A stretch of DNA of 64,000 nt from Pantoea cypripedii (GCF_011395035.1 NZ_CP024768.1:2393286-2457285), one strand, 5' to 3'. Positions 15,290 to 24,798 are shown, numbered from the stretch's first letter. The notes: generated from the sequence alone by a model not told the origin. Made by a program: numbers and translations.

Positions 15290-15724
15290 CTTTCTTTCCT
15301 TTAATTAACAGGTGATATAGCTGGTCGTCTTATGCAAGAACAAGGTGAGCATAGAAAGGGGAAAAAAGGCTGTAAAAAAGTTTTTTTTGTTCAATCCGGA
15401 AACATTCTTTTTCTGCGGAAGGTTGCAAAAAGAAACATTGCGCGGAAGAAAAGGCAGGTTATTTGACAGCCGTCATACTGTATTCAAAGATGTGAGATGC
15501 TTCACAGCCCGTTATGGGAGAATTAAAAAATCATGTCAATACAATGAATTATATATAAATCCACGCTGGCGAAATTGAGGGAAATTATTTACCGATCGAT
15601 GTCACAAATTGCTACGCTCTTTTCCTGGAAAGAACCAAAATACTTTACATATAGCGCTACGTTCGCGTGAATCACGCGCAGCTCAATATTAATCGCTGGA
15701 TCTTTTTCAGCAGGAAGGCAACGC
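15290..15724. promoter_or_regulatory. Divergent regulatory region of the dha cluster
   Basis: 435 bp with no gene, lying between the aquaglyceroporin gene and dhaR. It is AT-rich in the centre. An inverted repeat TTCTTTTT/AAAAAGAA (15405-15412 and 15427-15434) surrounds a GC-rich 14-bp spacer, and GAAACATT occurs twice nearby. This element is a candidate DhaR binding site by position only. No perfect CRP site was found. Confidence 0.4.
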
Positions 15725-17710
15725 ATGCGTCTCAATATGAAAGCGATATGGCGGGCGTTTGTCGCCAAAGATCCGGGGGAGTTTACCAACCTCACCAGTC
15801 TGGACCGTCTCGATATTAAACCCTGGCTGAAGGAGTCCTGGCTGCGTTGTCGGCGGCAGCAACGGCACGATCACTGGCCACCACAACTTTATGCCAAAGG
15901 CATCACCTTCGACTCGTTGTGTCGTAACAAATCGGAGATGCTAAATATCTCTTCACCGATTATCGAGGATATTTTCGAATATCTTGATACGCCAGATTGC
16001 GCCATCTTCATTACCGACGAAACCGGCTGTACGCTGCGATTTTACGCCACCCCGGCGATGAGCACCCGCCTGGCAGCCCTGGGGATTCGCGCAAGCGTCT
16101 ACTGGCGTGAAGGCATGATGGGCAATAATGCCATCTCCAGTGCCCTGCTGCTGCACGAAACGGTCAGCGTCAGAGGCTATGAACATTTCAACCGGCATCT
16201 GCACGCCTTGACGGTTTGCGCCGCACCGGTTTTTGATAGTAACAGCACCGTGATGGGCGCGGTGGGTCTTGTCCTGCTAACCGGTAATGATACTCTGCCG
16301 ACACTCGGGCTGGCGCTGGTACATTCTATCGAGCAACAAATTACCGCCAGGCTGAATACTGACCTGGTTCTGGCCGAATCCAATCAGCATCTCAGCGAAG
16401 TCCATGCGCTGCTGGACGGCGTGGAAGAAGGCGTGCTGGCCTGGGATAATAAAGGCACCATTCTTTATCTGAATATTCACGGCAGCGATCTGTTTAATAT
16501 CAAAAGTGAAAAGATCCTCGGGAAAAATATCCACGACATTATTAAATTGCCGCAAAACATCATTAATGCCATTGAACACAATCGTGAAGTTGACCTGTTT
16601 GAAACCGCCATTGAGTTTGATGGCAGTTTTATTTCGCTGGCGATATCGCTGAAGATCGTGAAAGGCCCCAATAATACCTCGGATCGCTATATCGCGCTGC
16701 TACACCCGATTGAACGCATCCGTGAGCTGGTACATCGCCACAGCGGTGTCTGGGCGCGTCTGACCTTTGATGATCTCGATTACGTAGGCAGTTCCAATGC
16801 GATTCGGCGTGTGATGCGTCTGGCACAACAGGCAGCGAAAGGACGCGGTTCGGTGCTGCTGCACGGAGAAGAAGGGTTGGGCAAGTCGCACCTGGCGCAG
16901 GCGATTCATAATGCCAGCGAGCGTCAGGATAAGCCTTTTATCACCATTAACTGCCAGGCAATCCTGCGTGAAGCGATGACCAGCGAGTTTCTCGGTGGCG
17001 TGATTAACGGTGACAAGCATGTGATTTCTAAATTCGAGCTGGCTAAAGGCGGCACACTGCTGCTGGAAAACGTCGAATATCTGACGGCCGATGTGCAGAC
17101 CGCGCTGTTGCAACTGCTGAAAACCGGGCTACTCAGCAAAGCCAACCAGCTGCTGGTGCCGCTGGATGTCCGCCTCATCACCACCACCACGGTCGATATT
17201 AATCAATACGTGGATGAAAACCGCTTCCGCCGCCATTTGCTGTATGAGTTGCAGTCGTTTGATATTTATATTCCGCCGTTACGCGAACGCAGTGAAGATA
17301 TCCCGCCGCTGATCAAACGCTATCTGAAGATTATGAGTCATGAAGTGGGCAAAAACGTGTCGTTATCTGACGATGCCTTGCAACTGTTGACGCGTTACAG
17401 CTGGCCGGGCAATAACCGTGAATTGCGCAATGTACTTGAACGCGCCTTCAGTTACAGCGACGGCGCCATCATTCGGGCGAAAGATATTCCTTCATCCCTG
17501 ATTGAAAGGATTCGCGATATTGGCGTCGTGCCGCCCGCCAATGGCCTGCACAGCCTTAATGATATGGAACGGGATGCCCTGATCCAGGCTGCCATCCAAT
17601 GCAAAGGCAGAGCCATGAAGATCACCCAGGCGCTGAAGATCAGCCGTACCTCGCTGTGGCGCAAGCTGAAAGCCTTCAATATTCATCTGGAAGATTATAA
17701 GACGCGCTGA
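15725..17710 (+). CDS. dhaR: Transcriptional activator of the dha operon, DhaR
   Basis: 661 aa enhancer-binding-protein fold. GAF-type sensor at about residues 40-200, PAS domain about 205-310 (ALLDGVEEGVLAWDNKGTIL), AAA+ domain about 335-560 with Walker A HGEEGLGKS, and a C-terminal Fis-type helix-turn-helix (ITQALKISRTSLWRKL). The sigma-54 contact loop GAFTGA is absent: the position reads FLGGVINGDKH, as in E. coli DhaR, which activates a sigma-70 promoter. Start ATG at 15725 follows AGGAAGG. It is divergent from the operon it is expected to control and convergent with zwf. Confidence 0.92.
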   Translation: MRLNMKAIWRAFVAKDPGEFTNLTSLDRLDIKPWLKESWLRCRRQQRHDHWPPQLYAKGITFDSLCRNKSEMLNISSPIIEDIFEYLDTPDCAIFITDETGCTLRFYATPAMSTRLAALGIRASVYWREGMMGNNAISSALLLHETVSVRGYEHFNRHLHALTVCAAPVFDSNSTVMGAVGLVLLTGNDTLPTLGLALVHSIEQQITARLNTDLVLAESNQHLSEVHALLDGVEEGVLAWDNKGTILYLNIHGSDLFNIKSEKILGKNIHDIIKLPQNIINAIEHNREVDLFETAIEFDGSFISLAISLKIVKGPNNTSDRYIALLHPIERIRELVHRHSGVWARLTFDDLDYVGSSNAIRRVMRLAQQAAKGRGSVLLHGEEGLGKSHLAQAIHNASERQDKPFITINCQAILREAMTSEFLGGVINGDKHVISKFELAKGGTLLLENVEYLTADVQTALLQLLKTGLLSKANQLLVPLDVRLITTTTVDINQYVDENRFRRHLLYELQSFDIYIPPLRERSEDIPPLIKRYLKIMSHEVGKNVSLSDDALQLLTRYSWPGNNRELRNVLERAFSYSDGAIIRAKDIPSSLIERIRDIGVVPPANGLHSLNDMERDALIQAAIQCKGRAMKITQALKISRTSLWRKLKAFNIHLEDYKTR

Positions 17711-17721
17711 GGGGATAAAAA

Positions 17722-17746
17722 AAAGCCCGCTGATTTCGCGGGCTTT
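17722..17746. terminator. Bidirectional terminator between dhaR and zwf
   Basis: Nine-pair stem AAAGCCCGC with GCGGGCTTT, loop of seven bases, flanked by A-runs on the left and T-rich sequence on the right. It lies 11 bases after the dhaR stop and eight bases from the zwf stop, so it serves both convergent genes. Confidence 0.85.
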
Positions 17747-17754
17747 CTGGTTTG

Positions 17755-19230
17755 TTACTCGAATTCGTTCCAGGAACGTCCGTCACGGGTGATCATCGCC
17801 ACGGAGGCGACCGGTCCCCAGGTGCCTGCCTGATACGGCTTCGGTGCATCGGCATCCGCATTCCAGGCATCAATGATGGAGTCCACCCATGTCCACGCGG
17901 CTTCGACTTCATCACGACGCACGAACAGCGCCTGAATACCGCGCATGGTTTCCAGCAGCAGACGCTCATACGCATCCGCCAGATGCGACTGGTTGAAGGT
18001 TTCTGAGTAGCTAAGGTCCAGCTTGGTGGTTTGCAGTTTGTGTTTGTGATCCAGACCCGGGACTTTGTTCAGGATCTCGATATCCACGCCTTCATCCGGC
18101 TGCAAACGAATAGTCAGTTTGTTCTGCGGCAGCTCAGCGTAGGAATCTTTGAACAGGTTCATTTCCGGATTCTTGAAGTACACCACCACTTCAGAACACT
18201 TGGTGGGCAAACGCTTACCGGTACGCAGGTAGAACGGTACGCCCGCCCAGCGCCAGTTGTCGATATCGACACGGATTGCCACGAAGGTTTCTGTGGCGCT
18301 TTGCTTGTTGGCACCCTCTTCTTCCAGGTAGCCCGGCACTTTTTTGCCCTGCACAAAGCCGGAGGTGTACTGACCGCGCACGGTTTTTTCCCGCACGTTA
18401 GTCTGATCGATGCGACGCAGTGAACGCAGCACTTTTACTTTCTCGTCACGAATCGCATCAGCGCTCAGGTCTGATGGCGGCGACATGGCGATCATGGTGA
18501 GGATCTGCAACAGATGGTTTTGGATCATGTCACGCATCTGGCCCGCTTTATCAAAGTAGCCCCAGCGGCCCTCGATACCCACCTCTTCCGCCACGGTAAT
18601 CTGCACATGGTCGATGGTGCGGTTGTCCCAGTTATTCACGAAGATCGAGTTAGCGAAACGCAGTGCCAGCAGGTTCAGTACCGTCTCTTTGCCCAGATAG
18701 TGGTCAATACGGAAGACCTGGCTCTCTTCGAAGTACTTGCCCACGCTGTTGTTAATCTCCTGAGAGGTTTCCAGCGAGGTGCCCAGCGGCTTCTCCATCA
18801 CCACACGCGCCGGTTTGGCGTTCAGTTTGGCTGAACCCAGACCATCACAGATGGCGCCAAAGGTGCTCGGCGGCATGGCGAAGTAGTTAATGGTGACGCG
18901 ATTTTTCTGGTCGAGCATTTTGCCCAGACGCGAAAAGTGCGAAGTATCATTGACGTCGAGGTTACAGAAGTCGAGACGGCTGCTGAGTTTGTCCCACAGC
19001 GCTTCATCGATCTTCTCTTTCATGAAGGTTTCCAGCGCTTCACGCACCACTTTAGTGTATGCGTCTTTATCCCACTCCGCGCGGCCTACGCCAATAATGC
19101 GCGTGGTTTCGTGAATCTGACCGGCTTTCTCCAGCTGATACAGTGAAGGCAACAGTTTCCGGCGTGCAAGATCGCCTTTGGCACCGAAAATCACCAGATC
19201 GCATGCCTGGGCTGTTTGTGTTACCGCCAT
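17755..19230 (-). CDS. zwf: Glucose-6-phosphate 1-dehydrogenase
   Basis: 491 aa, identical in length to E. coli Zwf. NADP-binding fingerprint FGAKGDLARRKLLPSL near the N terminus and substrate site RIDHYLGKETV with the catalytic His region are present. It catalyses the first step of the oxidative pentose phosphate and Entner-Doudoroff routes. The HexR operator at 19290-19304 lies 60 bp upstream of its ATG. In E. coli edd and eda follow zwf; here dhaR follows in the opposite direction and edd is not in the window. Confidence 0.97.
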   Translation of the reverse strand: MAVTQTAQACDLVIFGAKGDLARRKLLPSLYQLEKAGQIHETTRIIGVGRAEWDKDAYTKVVREALETFMKEKIDEALWDKLSSRLDFCNLDVNDTSHFSRLGKMLDQKNRVTINYFAMPPSTFGAICDGLGSAKLNAKPARVVMEKPLGTSLETSQEINNSVGKYFEESQVFRIDHYLGKETVLNLLALRFANSIFVNNWDNRTIDHVQITVAEEVGIEGRWGYFDKAGQMRDMIQNHLLQILTMIAMSPPSDLSADAIRDEKVKVLRSLRRIDQTNVREKTVRGQYTSGFVQGKKVPGYLEEEGANKQSATETFVAIRVDIDNWRWAGVPFYLRTGKRLPTKCSEVVVYFKNPEMNLFKDSYAELPQNKLTIRLQPDEGVDIEILNKVPGLDHKHKLQTTKLDLSYSETFNQSHLADAYERLLLETMRGIQALFVRRDEVEAAWTWVDSIIDAWNADADAPKPYQAGTWGPVASVAMITRDGRSWNEFE

Positions 19231-19289
19231 TTTCCTCTCCTCGTTGCAGGATATACCCGGTCGAGCGTCCTCATTTACCGGGTCCTTAT

Positions 19290-19304
19290 TGTAATTTTCT
19301 TACA
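19290..19304. promoter_or_regulatory. HexR operator
   Basis: TGTAATTTTCTTACA is a near-perfect palindrome matching the HexR consensus TGTARTWWWAYTACA at all but one central position. It is located between divergent zwf and hexR, 60 bp from the zwf start. HexR bound here should repress zwf (and possibly itself) until KDPG releases it. Confidence 0.85.
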
Positions 19305-19601
19305 GCACAATGTACTTTTTTCCCTGTGCCGGAACAACCCGGACACAGGTGTTGCGTGTGATAACTCTGAACGCGATTGATGAATAACGTGTGTTGTCAC
19401 GTGCGCTTTTGACGCTTTTTCTGTTTCTGCTTTTGTCGGGGCAAAACCCATCACGGGTCAAAGTATGACAAAAAAATCGCGTTTACATTTATCCGCAACT
19501 GCGTGCGACTGCAGTTTACACGGTATATTGTTGTTAACAGAGCGCCCTTTCATCCATAAATGAAACTGGCAAAAGTGATGAGTGGTCATCGGGTTATCAA
19601 T
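19305..19601. promoter_or_regulatory. zwf-hexR intergenic region
   Basis: About 300 bp without a gene beyond the HexR operator. It contains T-rich tracts (CTTTTTCCC, CTTTTTCTG) and a GGGGCAAAACCCA inverted repeat near 19440. No further known operator was recognised. Confidence 0.35.
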
Positions 19602-20474
19602 ATGCTGGAACAGATTCAGGCGCAATTGCAGGCGCTGAGCAAATCGGAACGTAAAGTCGCAGAGCAAATCCTTGCCGCCCCACAGCAAGCCATCCACTCC
19701 AGCATCGCCACGCTGGCAGGTGCCGCCGGGGTAAGCGAGCCAACAGTGAATCGCTTTTGCCATCGTATGGGGACGCGAGGTTTTCCCGATTTTAAACTGC
19801 AACTGGCGCAGAGCCTGGCGAAAGGCCCAAACTGGGTCAGCCGTGACGTGGAAGAAAATGACAGCGTTGAAAGCTACAGCCATAAAATTTTCGATTCGGC
19901 GCTGGCTGGCCTTAACCGCGTGCGTCAACAGCTGGATATGGCGGTAATTCACCAGGCGGTTCGGGCGCTGACGCGGGCCAATAAGATTGCTTTTTTCGGC
20001 CTCGGTGCCTCCGCCGTGGTCGCCCATGACGCCACCAATAAATTCCTGCGTTTTAATCTGCCGGTCATCTGGTCGGAGGATATTGTGATCCAGCGCATGA
20101 GTTGCATAAATAGTGGACCAAATGACGTTTTTGTTCTCATATCACATACTGGTCGAACCAAAAATATGATAGAACTGGCTCGCCTGGCGCGTGTAAACGC
20201 TTCCACCGTCTTGGCTATCACCTCCCCCGGTTCACCGCTTGCGGCAGAAGCCACTCTGGCACTGACACTCGATGTCCCGGAGGATACTGATATCTATTTG
20301 CCGATGGTTTCCCGCCTGGCGCAATTGACCATGGTCGATGTCCTGGCAACGGGTTTTACCCTTGAGCGCGGCACCTCTTTCCGCGAGAATCTAAAACGGG
20401 TTAAAGAGGCGCTGAAAGATTCGCGCCTGGAGAAGCAAGTGCAGACAGAAATCAATGCACGGCAAAATAATTAA
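19602..20474 (+). CDS. hexR: HexR, KDPG-responsive transcriptional regulator
   Basis: An RpiR-family regulator with an N-terminal helix-turn-helix (LAGAAGVSEPTVNRFCHRMGTRGFPDFK, residues about 45-72) and a C-terminal SIS sugar-phosphate-binding domain with FFGLGASAVVAHDATNKF and LISHTGRTKNMIEL. Starting at the ATG at 19602 gives 290 aa, matching the 289 aa of E. coli HexR, whose N terminus reads MNMLEKIQ. The frame is open upstream to an ATG at 19560, but the extra 14 residues are not family-like and no start has a strong ribosome site. HexR controls zwf, eda and other central-carbon genes. Confidence 0.92.
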   Translation: MLEQIQAQLQALSKSERKVAEQILAAPQQAIHSSIATLAGAAGVSEPTVNRFCHRMGTRGFPDFKLQLAQSLAKGPNWVSRDVEENDSVESYSHKIFDSALAGLNRVRQQLDMAVIHQAVRALTRANKIAFFGLGASAVVAHDATNKFLRFNLPVIWSEDIVIQRMSCINSGPNDVFVLISHTGRTKNMIELARLARVNASTVLAITSPGSPLAAEATLALTLDVPEDTDIYLPMVSRLAQLTMVDVLATGFTLERGTSFRENLKRVKEALKDSRLEKQVQTEINARQNN

Positions 20475-20488
20475 CATCACATTCACAA

Positions 20489-20504
20489 TGTGAGTCGAAT
20501 CACA
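20489..20504. promoter_or_regulatory. CRP site consensus upstream of pykA
   Basis: TGTGAGTCGAATCACA has both perfect CRP half-sites (TGTGA and TCACA) with the required six-base spacer. It lies 79 bp before the pykA start and 15 bp after hexR. Control of pykA by cAMP-CRP is inferred from the match; no experimental support is claimed. Confidence 0.6.
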
Positions 20505-20582
20505 GCCCATCGATCATATAGAATATGTGACCACAACGTGTCCAGATGACAGGGACACGATACTTAGTCAACGGAGTCCTTC

Positions 20583-22025
20583 ATGTCCAGACGTCTCAGA
20601 AGAACCAAGATCGTTACAACCCTCGGCCCGGCAACCGATCGCGACAATAACCTCGAAAAAATCATTGCGGCGGGTGCGAACGTTGTACGACTCAACTTCT
20701 CCCATGGTTCCCCGGAAGATCACCAGCTACGCGCTAACAAAGTGCGTGAAATTGCGGCCAAACTGGGTCGCCACGTTGCCATTCTGGGCGATCTGCAGGG
20801 TCCTAAAATTCGTGTGTCGACCTTCAAAGAAGGCAAAGTATTCCTCAATGTGGGTGACCGTTTCCTGCTAGATGCCAGCATGGGCAAAGGCGAAGGCGAC
20901 AAAGAAAAAGTCGGTATCGACTACAAAGGCCTGCCTGCTGACGTGGTACCCGGCGACATTCTGTTGCTGGATGACGGGCGTGTACAGCTCAAGGTGCTGG
21001 AAGTTCAGGGCATGAAAGTCTTCACCGAAGTCACTGTCGGTGGCCCGCTTTCCAATAACAAAGGCATCAACAAGCTGGGCGGTGGCCTGTCAGCCGAAGC
21101 ACTGACCGAGAAAGATAAAGCCGATATTCTCACTGCGGCAAAAATTGGCGTAGATTACCTGGCCGTTTCTTTCCCACGCTGTGGTGAAGACATGAATTAT
21201 GCGCGCCGTCTGGCACGCGATGCCGGTTGCGAAGCCAAACTGGTGGCGAAAGTGGAACGCGCAGAAGCCGTAGCGACCCAGGAAGCCATGGATGACATCA
21301 TCCTCGCTTCTGACGTGGTGATGGTAGCGCGTGGTGACCTCGGCGTGGAAATTGGCGACCCGGAACTGGTCGGCATTCAGAAAGCGTTGATTCGTCGTGC
21401 ACGTCAGCTGAACCGTACCATTATCACCGCAACGCAGATGATGGAATCGATGATCACCAACCCGATGCCAACCCGCGCGGAAGTGATGGACGTGGCGAAC
21501 GCCGTGCTCGACGGCACCGATGCCGTGATGCTGTCAGCTGAAACCGCAGCGGGCCAGTACCCGGCAGAAACGGTTTCCGCGATGGCGAAAGTGTGTCTTG
21601 GTGCGGAAAAAATCCCGAGCGTTAACGTGTCCAAGCACCGTCTTGAAGTGCAGTTTGACAACATCGAAGAAGCCATCGCCATGTCCGCGATGTATGCCGC
21701 GAACCACCTGCAAGGGGTTACCGCCATCATCACCATGACAGAATCAGGCCGTACCGCGCTGATGACATCACGTATCACTTCGGGCCTGCCGATCTTCGCA
21801 ATGTCACGTCACGAACGTACCCTGAATCTGACCGCTTTGTACCGTGGTGTCACGCCGGTCTTTTTCGACAGCAATAACGACGGTGTTGCCGCCGCTCACG
21901 ATGCCATCAATCTGCTGCGTGACAAAGGTTTCCTCGTCTCCGGCGATCTGGTGATTGTGACCCAGGGCGACGTGATGGCGACTACCGGCACCACCAATAC
22001 CAGCCGGGTGCTGCGCGTAGACTAA
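20583..22025 (+). CDS. pykA: Pyruvate kinase II
   Basis: 480 aa, equal to E. coli PykA. TIM-barrel motifs are intact: NFSHGSPEDH, MVARGDLGVEIGDPEL with the metal-binding Asp, ATQMMESMI, and MLSAETAAGQYP. It converts phosphoenolpyruvate and ADP to pyruvate and ATP and is the AMP-activated isozyme type. It follows hexR on the same strand with a separate leader (20475-20582) and ends at the terminator at 22059-22088. Confidence 0.96.
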   Translation: MSRRLRRTKIVTTLGPATDRDNNLEKIIAAGANVVRLNFSHGSPEDHQLRANKVREIAAKLGRHVAILGDLQGPKIRVSTFKEGKVFLNVGDRFLLDASMGKGEGDKEKVGIDYKGLPADVVPGDILLLDDGRVQLKVLEVQGMKVFTEVTVGGPLSNNKGINKLGGGLSAEALTEKDKADILTAAKIGVDYLAVSFPRCGEDMNYARRLARDAGCEAKLVAKVERAEAVATQEAMDDIILASDVVMVARGDLGVEIGDPELVGIQKALIRRARQLNRTIITATQMMESMITNPMPTRAEVMDVANAVLDGTDAVMLSAETAAGQYPAETVSAMAKVCLGAEKIPSVNVSKHRLEVQFDNIEEAIAMSAMYAANHLQGVTAIITMTESGRTALMTSRITSGLPIFAMSRHERTLNLTALYRGVTPVFFDSNNDGVAAAHDAINLLRDKGFLVSGDLVIVTQGDVMATTGTTNTSRVLRVD

Positions 22026-22058
22026 ATACGCCCACTGACAGCGGCTGTAACAATAAGG

Positions 22059-22088
22059 AAAACGCGACTGCCCCGGCAGTCGCGTTTT
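22059..22088 (+). terminator. pykA terminator
   Basis: Fourteen-pair uninterrupted stem AAAACGCGACTGCC with GGCAGTCGCGTTTT around a two-base gap, followed by ATTTT. It separates pykA from the efflux gene at 22112. Confidence 0.9.
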
Positions 22089-22111
22089 ATTTTCTCTGAC
22101 AAGGAGGCCAG

Positions 22112-23344
22112 ATGGCCCGCTATCAACCCATCACTCAACTGACAGGCCGCGTGCTGCTTTTTCCGCTGGCGCTGGTGCTGTTTGAGTTTGCCACCTACAT
22201 CGCCCACGACATGATCCAACCCGGGATGCTGCTGGTCACCGGTGAATTCCATGTCGGGCCGGAATGGGTTTCTACCTCGCTGACGGCCTATTTGATGGGG
22301 GGTGTGGTGCTGCAATGGCTGCTCGGTCCACTTTCCGACAAATATGGCCGCCGTCCGGTGTTGCTATTCGGTATTTTGTTTTTTGCCGCTGCCTGCCTGC
22401 TCACCACCCTGGTGCAGAACATCGAGCAATTTGTCACCCTGCGTTTTATTCAGGGCATCAGCCTGTGCTTTATCGGCGCAGTCAGCTATGCCGCGGTACA
22501 GGAGGCCTTCGCCGAAGCCCTGGCCGTGCGCATGATGGCGCTGATGGCCAATGTCGCGCTGCTCGCCCCGCTGGCAGGTCCGCTGGCTGGTGCGGCCTGG
22601 CTTAGTGTCGGTGACTGGCGCAGCATGTTTTGGCTGTTTGCCGCCTGCAGCATTGTGGCCTTTATCGTGCTGTGGCGCATCATGCCCGAAACTGCCGGTG
22701 ACCGTAGTCACTCCATTGCTTTGCCGAACCTGGCGCGCGCGTATGGCCGCCTGGCGCGTGATAAGCAGGTGATGTATGGCTCCTTCGCGATTGGTCTGGT
22801 GTTTATCCCAATTCTCACCTGGGTGGCCCTGTCTCCGGTGATTCTGATGCATGATGAAGGTCTGCCACGTCTGCACTACGCCCTGCTGCAACTGCCGGTA
22901 TTTCTGGCGATGATCGCGGGTAACCTGACGCTGGGTAAACTGGCGGGCCGGGTTCCGATTGAACAACCGGTAAAATTCGCCGCGTGGCCGATTCTGATTG
23001 GCCTCGGCATTGCGCTGCTGGCAAACCTGCTGAATAGCCACAGCTACCTGTTGCTGACGGCAGGTCTGAGTCTGTATGCCTTCGGTGCCGGGATGGTCAA
23101 TGCCGGTCTGTACCGTCTCACCCTCTACGCCAGTAATGAAGGTAAAGGCAGCGTCGCCGCGATGCTGGGCATGATCAGCATCCTGACGCTGGCTATCGGC
23201 ATCGAACTGGCAAAAAGCGCCTATTTCAGCGGTGGCACGCCGTGGTTTAGCGCGATTAACTTCGCCAGCGGTGTGATGTGGTTCGGCCTGGTGGTGTTGT
23301 TTTTAAAGGAACGCAAACGTCGTAGCCAGGTCACTGAAGTCTGA
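22112..23344 (+). CDS. mdfA: MdfA/MdtM-type multidrug efflux MFS transporter
   Basis: 410 aa, twelve TM helices, no signal peptide. The opening LLFPLALVLFEFATYIAHDM followed by IQPGMLLV keeps the membrane-embedded Glu and Asp that MdfA uses for proton and cation coupling. Motif A reads GPLSDKYGRRPVLL and motif C (RFIQGISLCFIGAVSYAAVQE, then LLAPLAGPLAGA) is typical of drug/proton antiporters. Close relatives export chloramphenicol, lipophilic cations and alkali cations; the substrate here cannot be read from sequence. It starts at an ATG with a strong AAGGAGG. It sits between pykA and the omptin gene, where E. coli has neither, so the pair looks like an insertion. Confidence 0.82.
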   Translation: MARYQPITQLTGRVLLFPLALVLFEFATYIAHDMIQPGMLLVTGEFHVGPEWVSTSLTAYLMGGVVLQWLLGPLSDKYGRRPVLLFGILFFAAACLLTTLVQNIEQFVTLRFIQGISLCFIGAVSYAAVQEAFAEALAVRMMALMANVALLAPLAGPLAGAAWLSVGDWRSMFWLFAACSIVAFIVLWRIMPETAGDRSHSIALPNLARAYGRLARDKQVMYGSFAIGLVFIPILTWVALSPVILMHDEGLPRLHYALLQLPVFLAMIAGNLTLGKLAGRVPIEQPVKFAAWPILIGLGIALLANLLNSHSYLLLTAGLSLYAFGAGMVNAGLYRLTLYASNEGKGSVAAMLGMISILTLAIGIELAKSAYFSGGTPWFSAINFASGVMWFGLVVLFLKERKRRSQVTEV

Positions 23345-23859
23345 TTAATTAACAGGCGTTGTATTGGATGATCGGATCGGATAATTCAACGCCTGATATC
23401 GGGTGCTGTTTTCAGCAAAAAATTTACCTTAAAATAAATGATGAAAAGATTTCATGGACATCTATTGAACTTTATTTTCGGCTAATTTATCACCCGTTTT
23501 TCTCATAACGCAAATGGCTCATTAATTCGCCTCACAAATTAAATGCGCTTCTGAATGATGAAGACAAATTAATTCGCGACGAAAATTAATTCTCGCCTCC
23601 CAACCAGCATAGCCTCCCTGAACATTAGCTTACCTGTTCAACTAACCTGTTGCTTAATCGGACAATTATCAGTATCCGCTCCCCTCATTCCGCAGAGCGA
23701 TCGATTATTATCGTCAGAACATAAATTTTTATTAGTTAATTCTCCTGAACTCTGATCGCACGTTTTCTTAGCGAAAAACTTACACTTGCCTGACATTTCC
23801 CTGCACATTAGTCTGTGCGCGCAGTTTAAGGATTAGTTTAATTAAACACGGGATATAAC
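23345..23859. promoter_or_regulatory. Long AT-rich leader upstream of the omptin gene
   Basis: 515 bp without a gene and visibly AT-rich compared with both flanks, as in H-NS-silenced horizontally acquired promoters. The motif ATTAATTC recurs several times (about 23520-23600). Two AGTTTA half-sites at 23823-23828 and 23835-23840 resemble PhoP half-sites, but the spacing is one base too long. Confidence 0.45.
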
Positions 23860-24798
23860 ATGAACAAGAATGCTGTTGCGGTAATGATGATGGCCGCGCT
23901 TTCAGGGACCGCTTATGCGGAGTCTGCGCAATTCACACCAAACTTTTCACCGGAAAGTCTGAGCGTAGCCACCTCAGTGGGGATGCTGGGCGGTAAATCC
24001 AAAGAGCTGGTTTATGATGCAAGCAACGCACGTAAAGTCAGCCAGCTGGACTGGAAAATTAAAAATGTCGCCATCCTGAAAGGTGATATTTCCTGGGATG
24101 CCTGGTCCTTCCTGACGCTGAATGCACGCGGCTGGACTTCTCTGGCTTCCGGTTCCGGTCATATGGATGATTACGACTGGCAGAATGCTAACCAGTCAGG
24201 CTGGACCGATCATTCTTCACATCCGAGCACCGATGTGAATTACGCCAATGAATACGACCTGAACGTAAAAGGCTGGTTCCTGCAGGGCGATAATTATAAA
24301 GTCGGCGCAGTAGCGGGTTATCAGGAAACGCGTTTCAGCTGGACGGCAACCGGCGGTTCTTACAATTACGACAATGGAGAACTGGTGGGTGACTTCCCGA
24401 ACGGCCAGGCGGGGATTGGCTACAGCCAGCGCTTCTCCATGCCGTATATTGGCCTGGTAGGCCACTATCGCATCAATAATTTCGAATTTAACGGCCAGTT
24501 CAAATTCAGCGACTGGGTTCGTGCGCACGATAACGACGAACATTATTTGCGTGATCTGACCTTCCGCGAGAAAACCTCAAATTCCCGCTACTATGGCGCG
24601 TCTGTTGATGCGGGTTACTACGTCACCGAAAATGCCAAAGTATTTGCTGAATTCACTTACAGCAAATACGAAGAAGGCAAAGGTGGCACCCAGGTTATCT
24701 ATACGCCAACCGGCGAGTCAGCCTCTTATGGTGGTGATGCGGCAGGGATTTCCAATAAGAACTACACCGTTACCGTGGGTCTGCAATATCGCTTCTAA
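23860..24798 (+). CDS. Omptin family outer-membrane aspartyl protease
   Basis: 312 aa precursor with signal peptide MNKNAVAVMMMAALSGTAYA and a ten-strand beta-barrel ending in the C-terminal Phe signature GLQYRF. The catalytic Asp pair is in GHMDDYDW and the Asp-His pair in RAHDNDEHY, so all four active residues of OmpT/Pla/PgtE are present. DWSFLTL-like strand segments and NYEV-type loops follow the family. Omptins cut between basic residues in antimicrobial peptides and host proteins and need rough lipopolysaccharide as cofactor. The gene has its own long leader and a strong terminator, and lies convergently next to lpxM, which completes the lipid A such proteases bind. Which named omptin it is cannot be told. 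Confidence 0.93.
   Translation: MNKNAVAVMMMAALSGTAYAESAQFTPNFSPESLSVATSVGMLGGKSKELVYDASNARKVSQLDWKIKNVAILKGDISWDAWSFLTLNARGWTSLASGSGHMDDYDWQNANQSGWTDHSSHPSTDVNYANEYDLNVKGWFLQGDNYKVGAVAGYQETRFSWTATGGSYNYDNGELVGDFPNGQAGIGYSQRFSMPYIGLVGHYRINNFEFNGQFKFSDWVRAHDNDEHYLRDLTFREKTSNSRYYGASVDAGYYVTENAKVFAEFTYSKYEEGKGGTQVIYTPTGESASYGGDAAGISNKNYTVTVGLQYRF

Noticed and set aside
23823..23840. Possible PhoP box before the omptin gene
   Set aside because: Two AGTTTA half-sites are present, but they start 12 bp apart instead of 11 and sit very close to the start codon.
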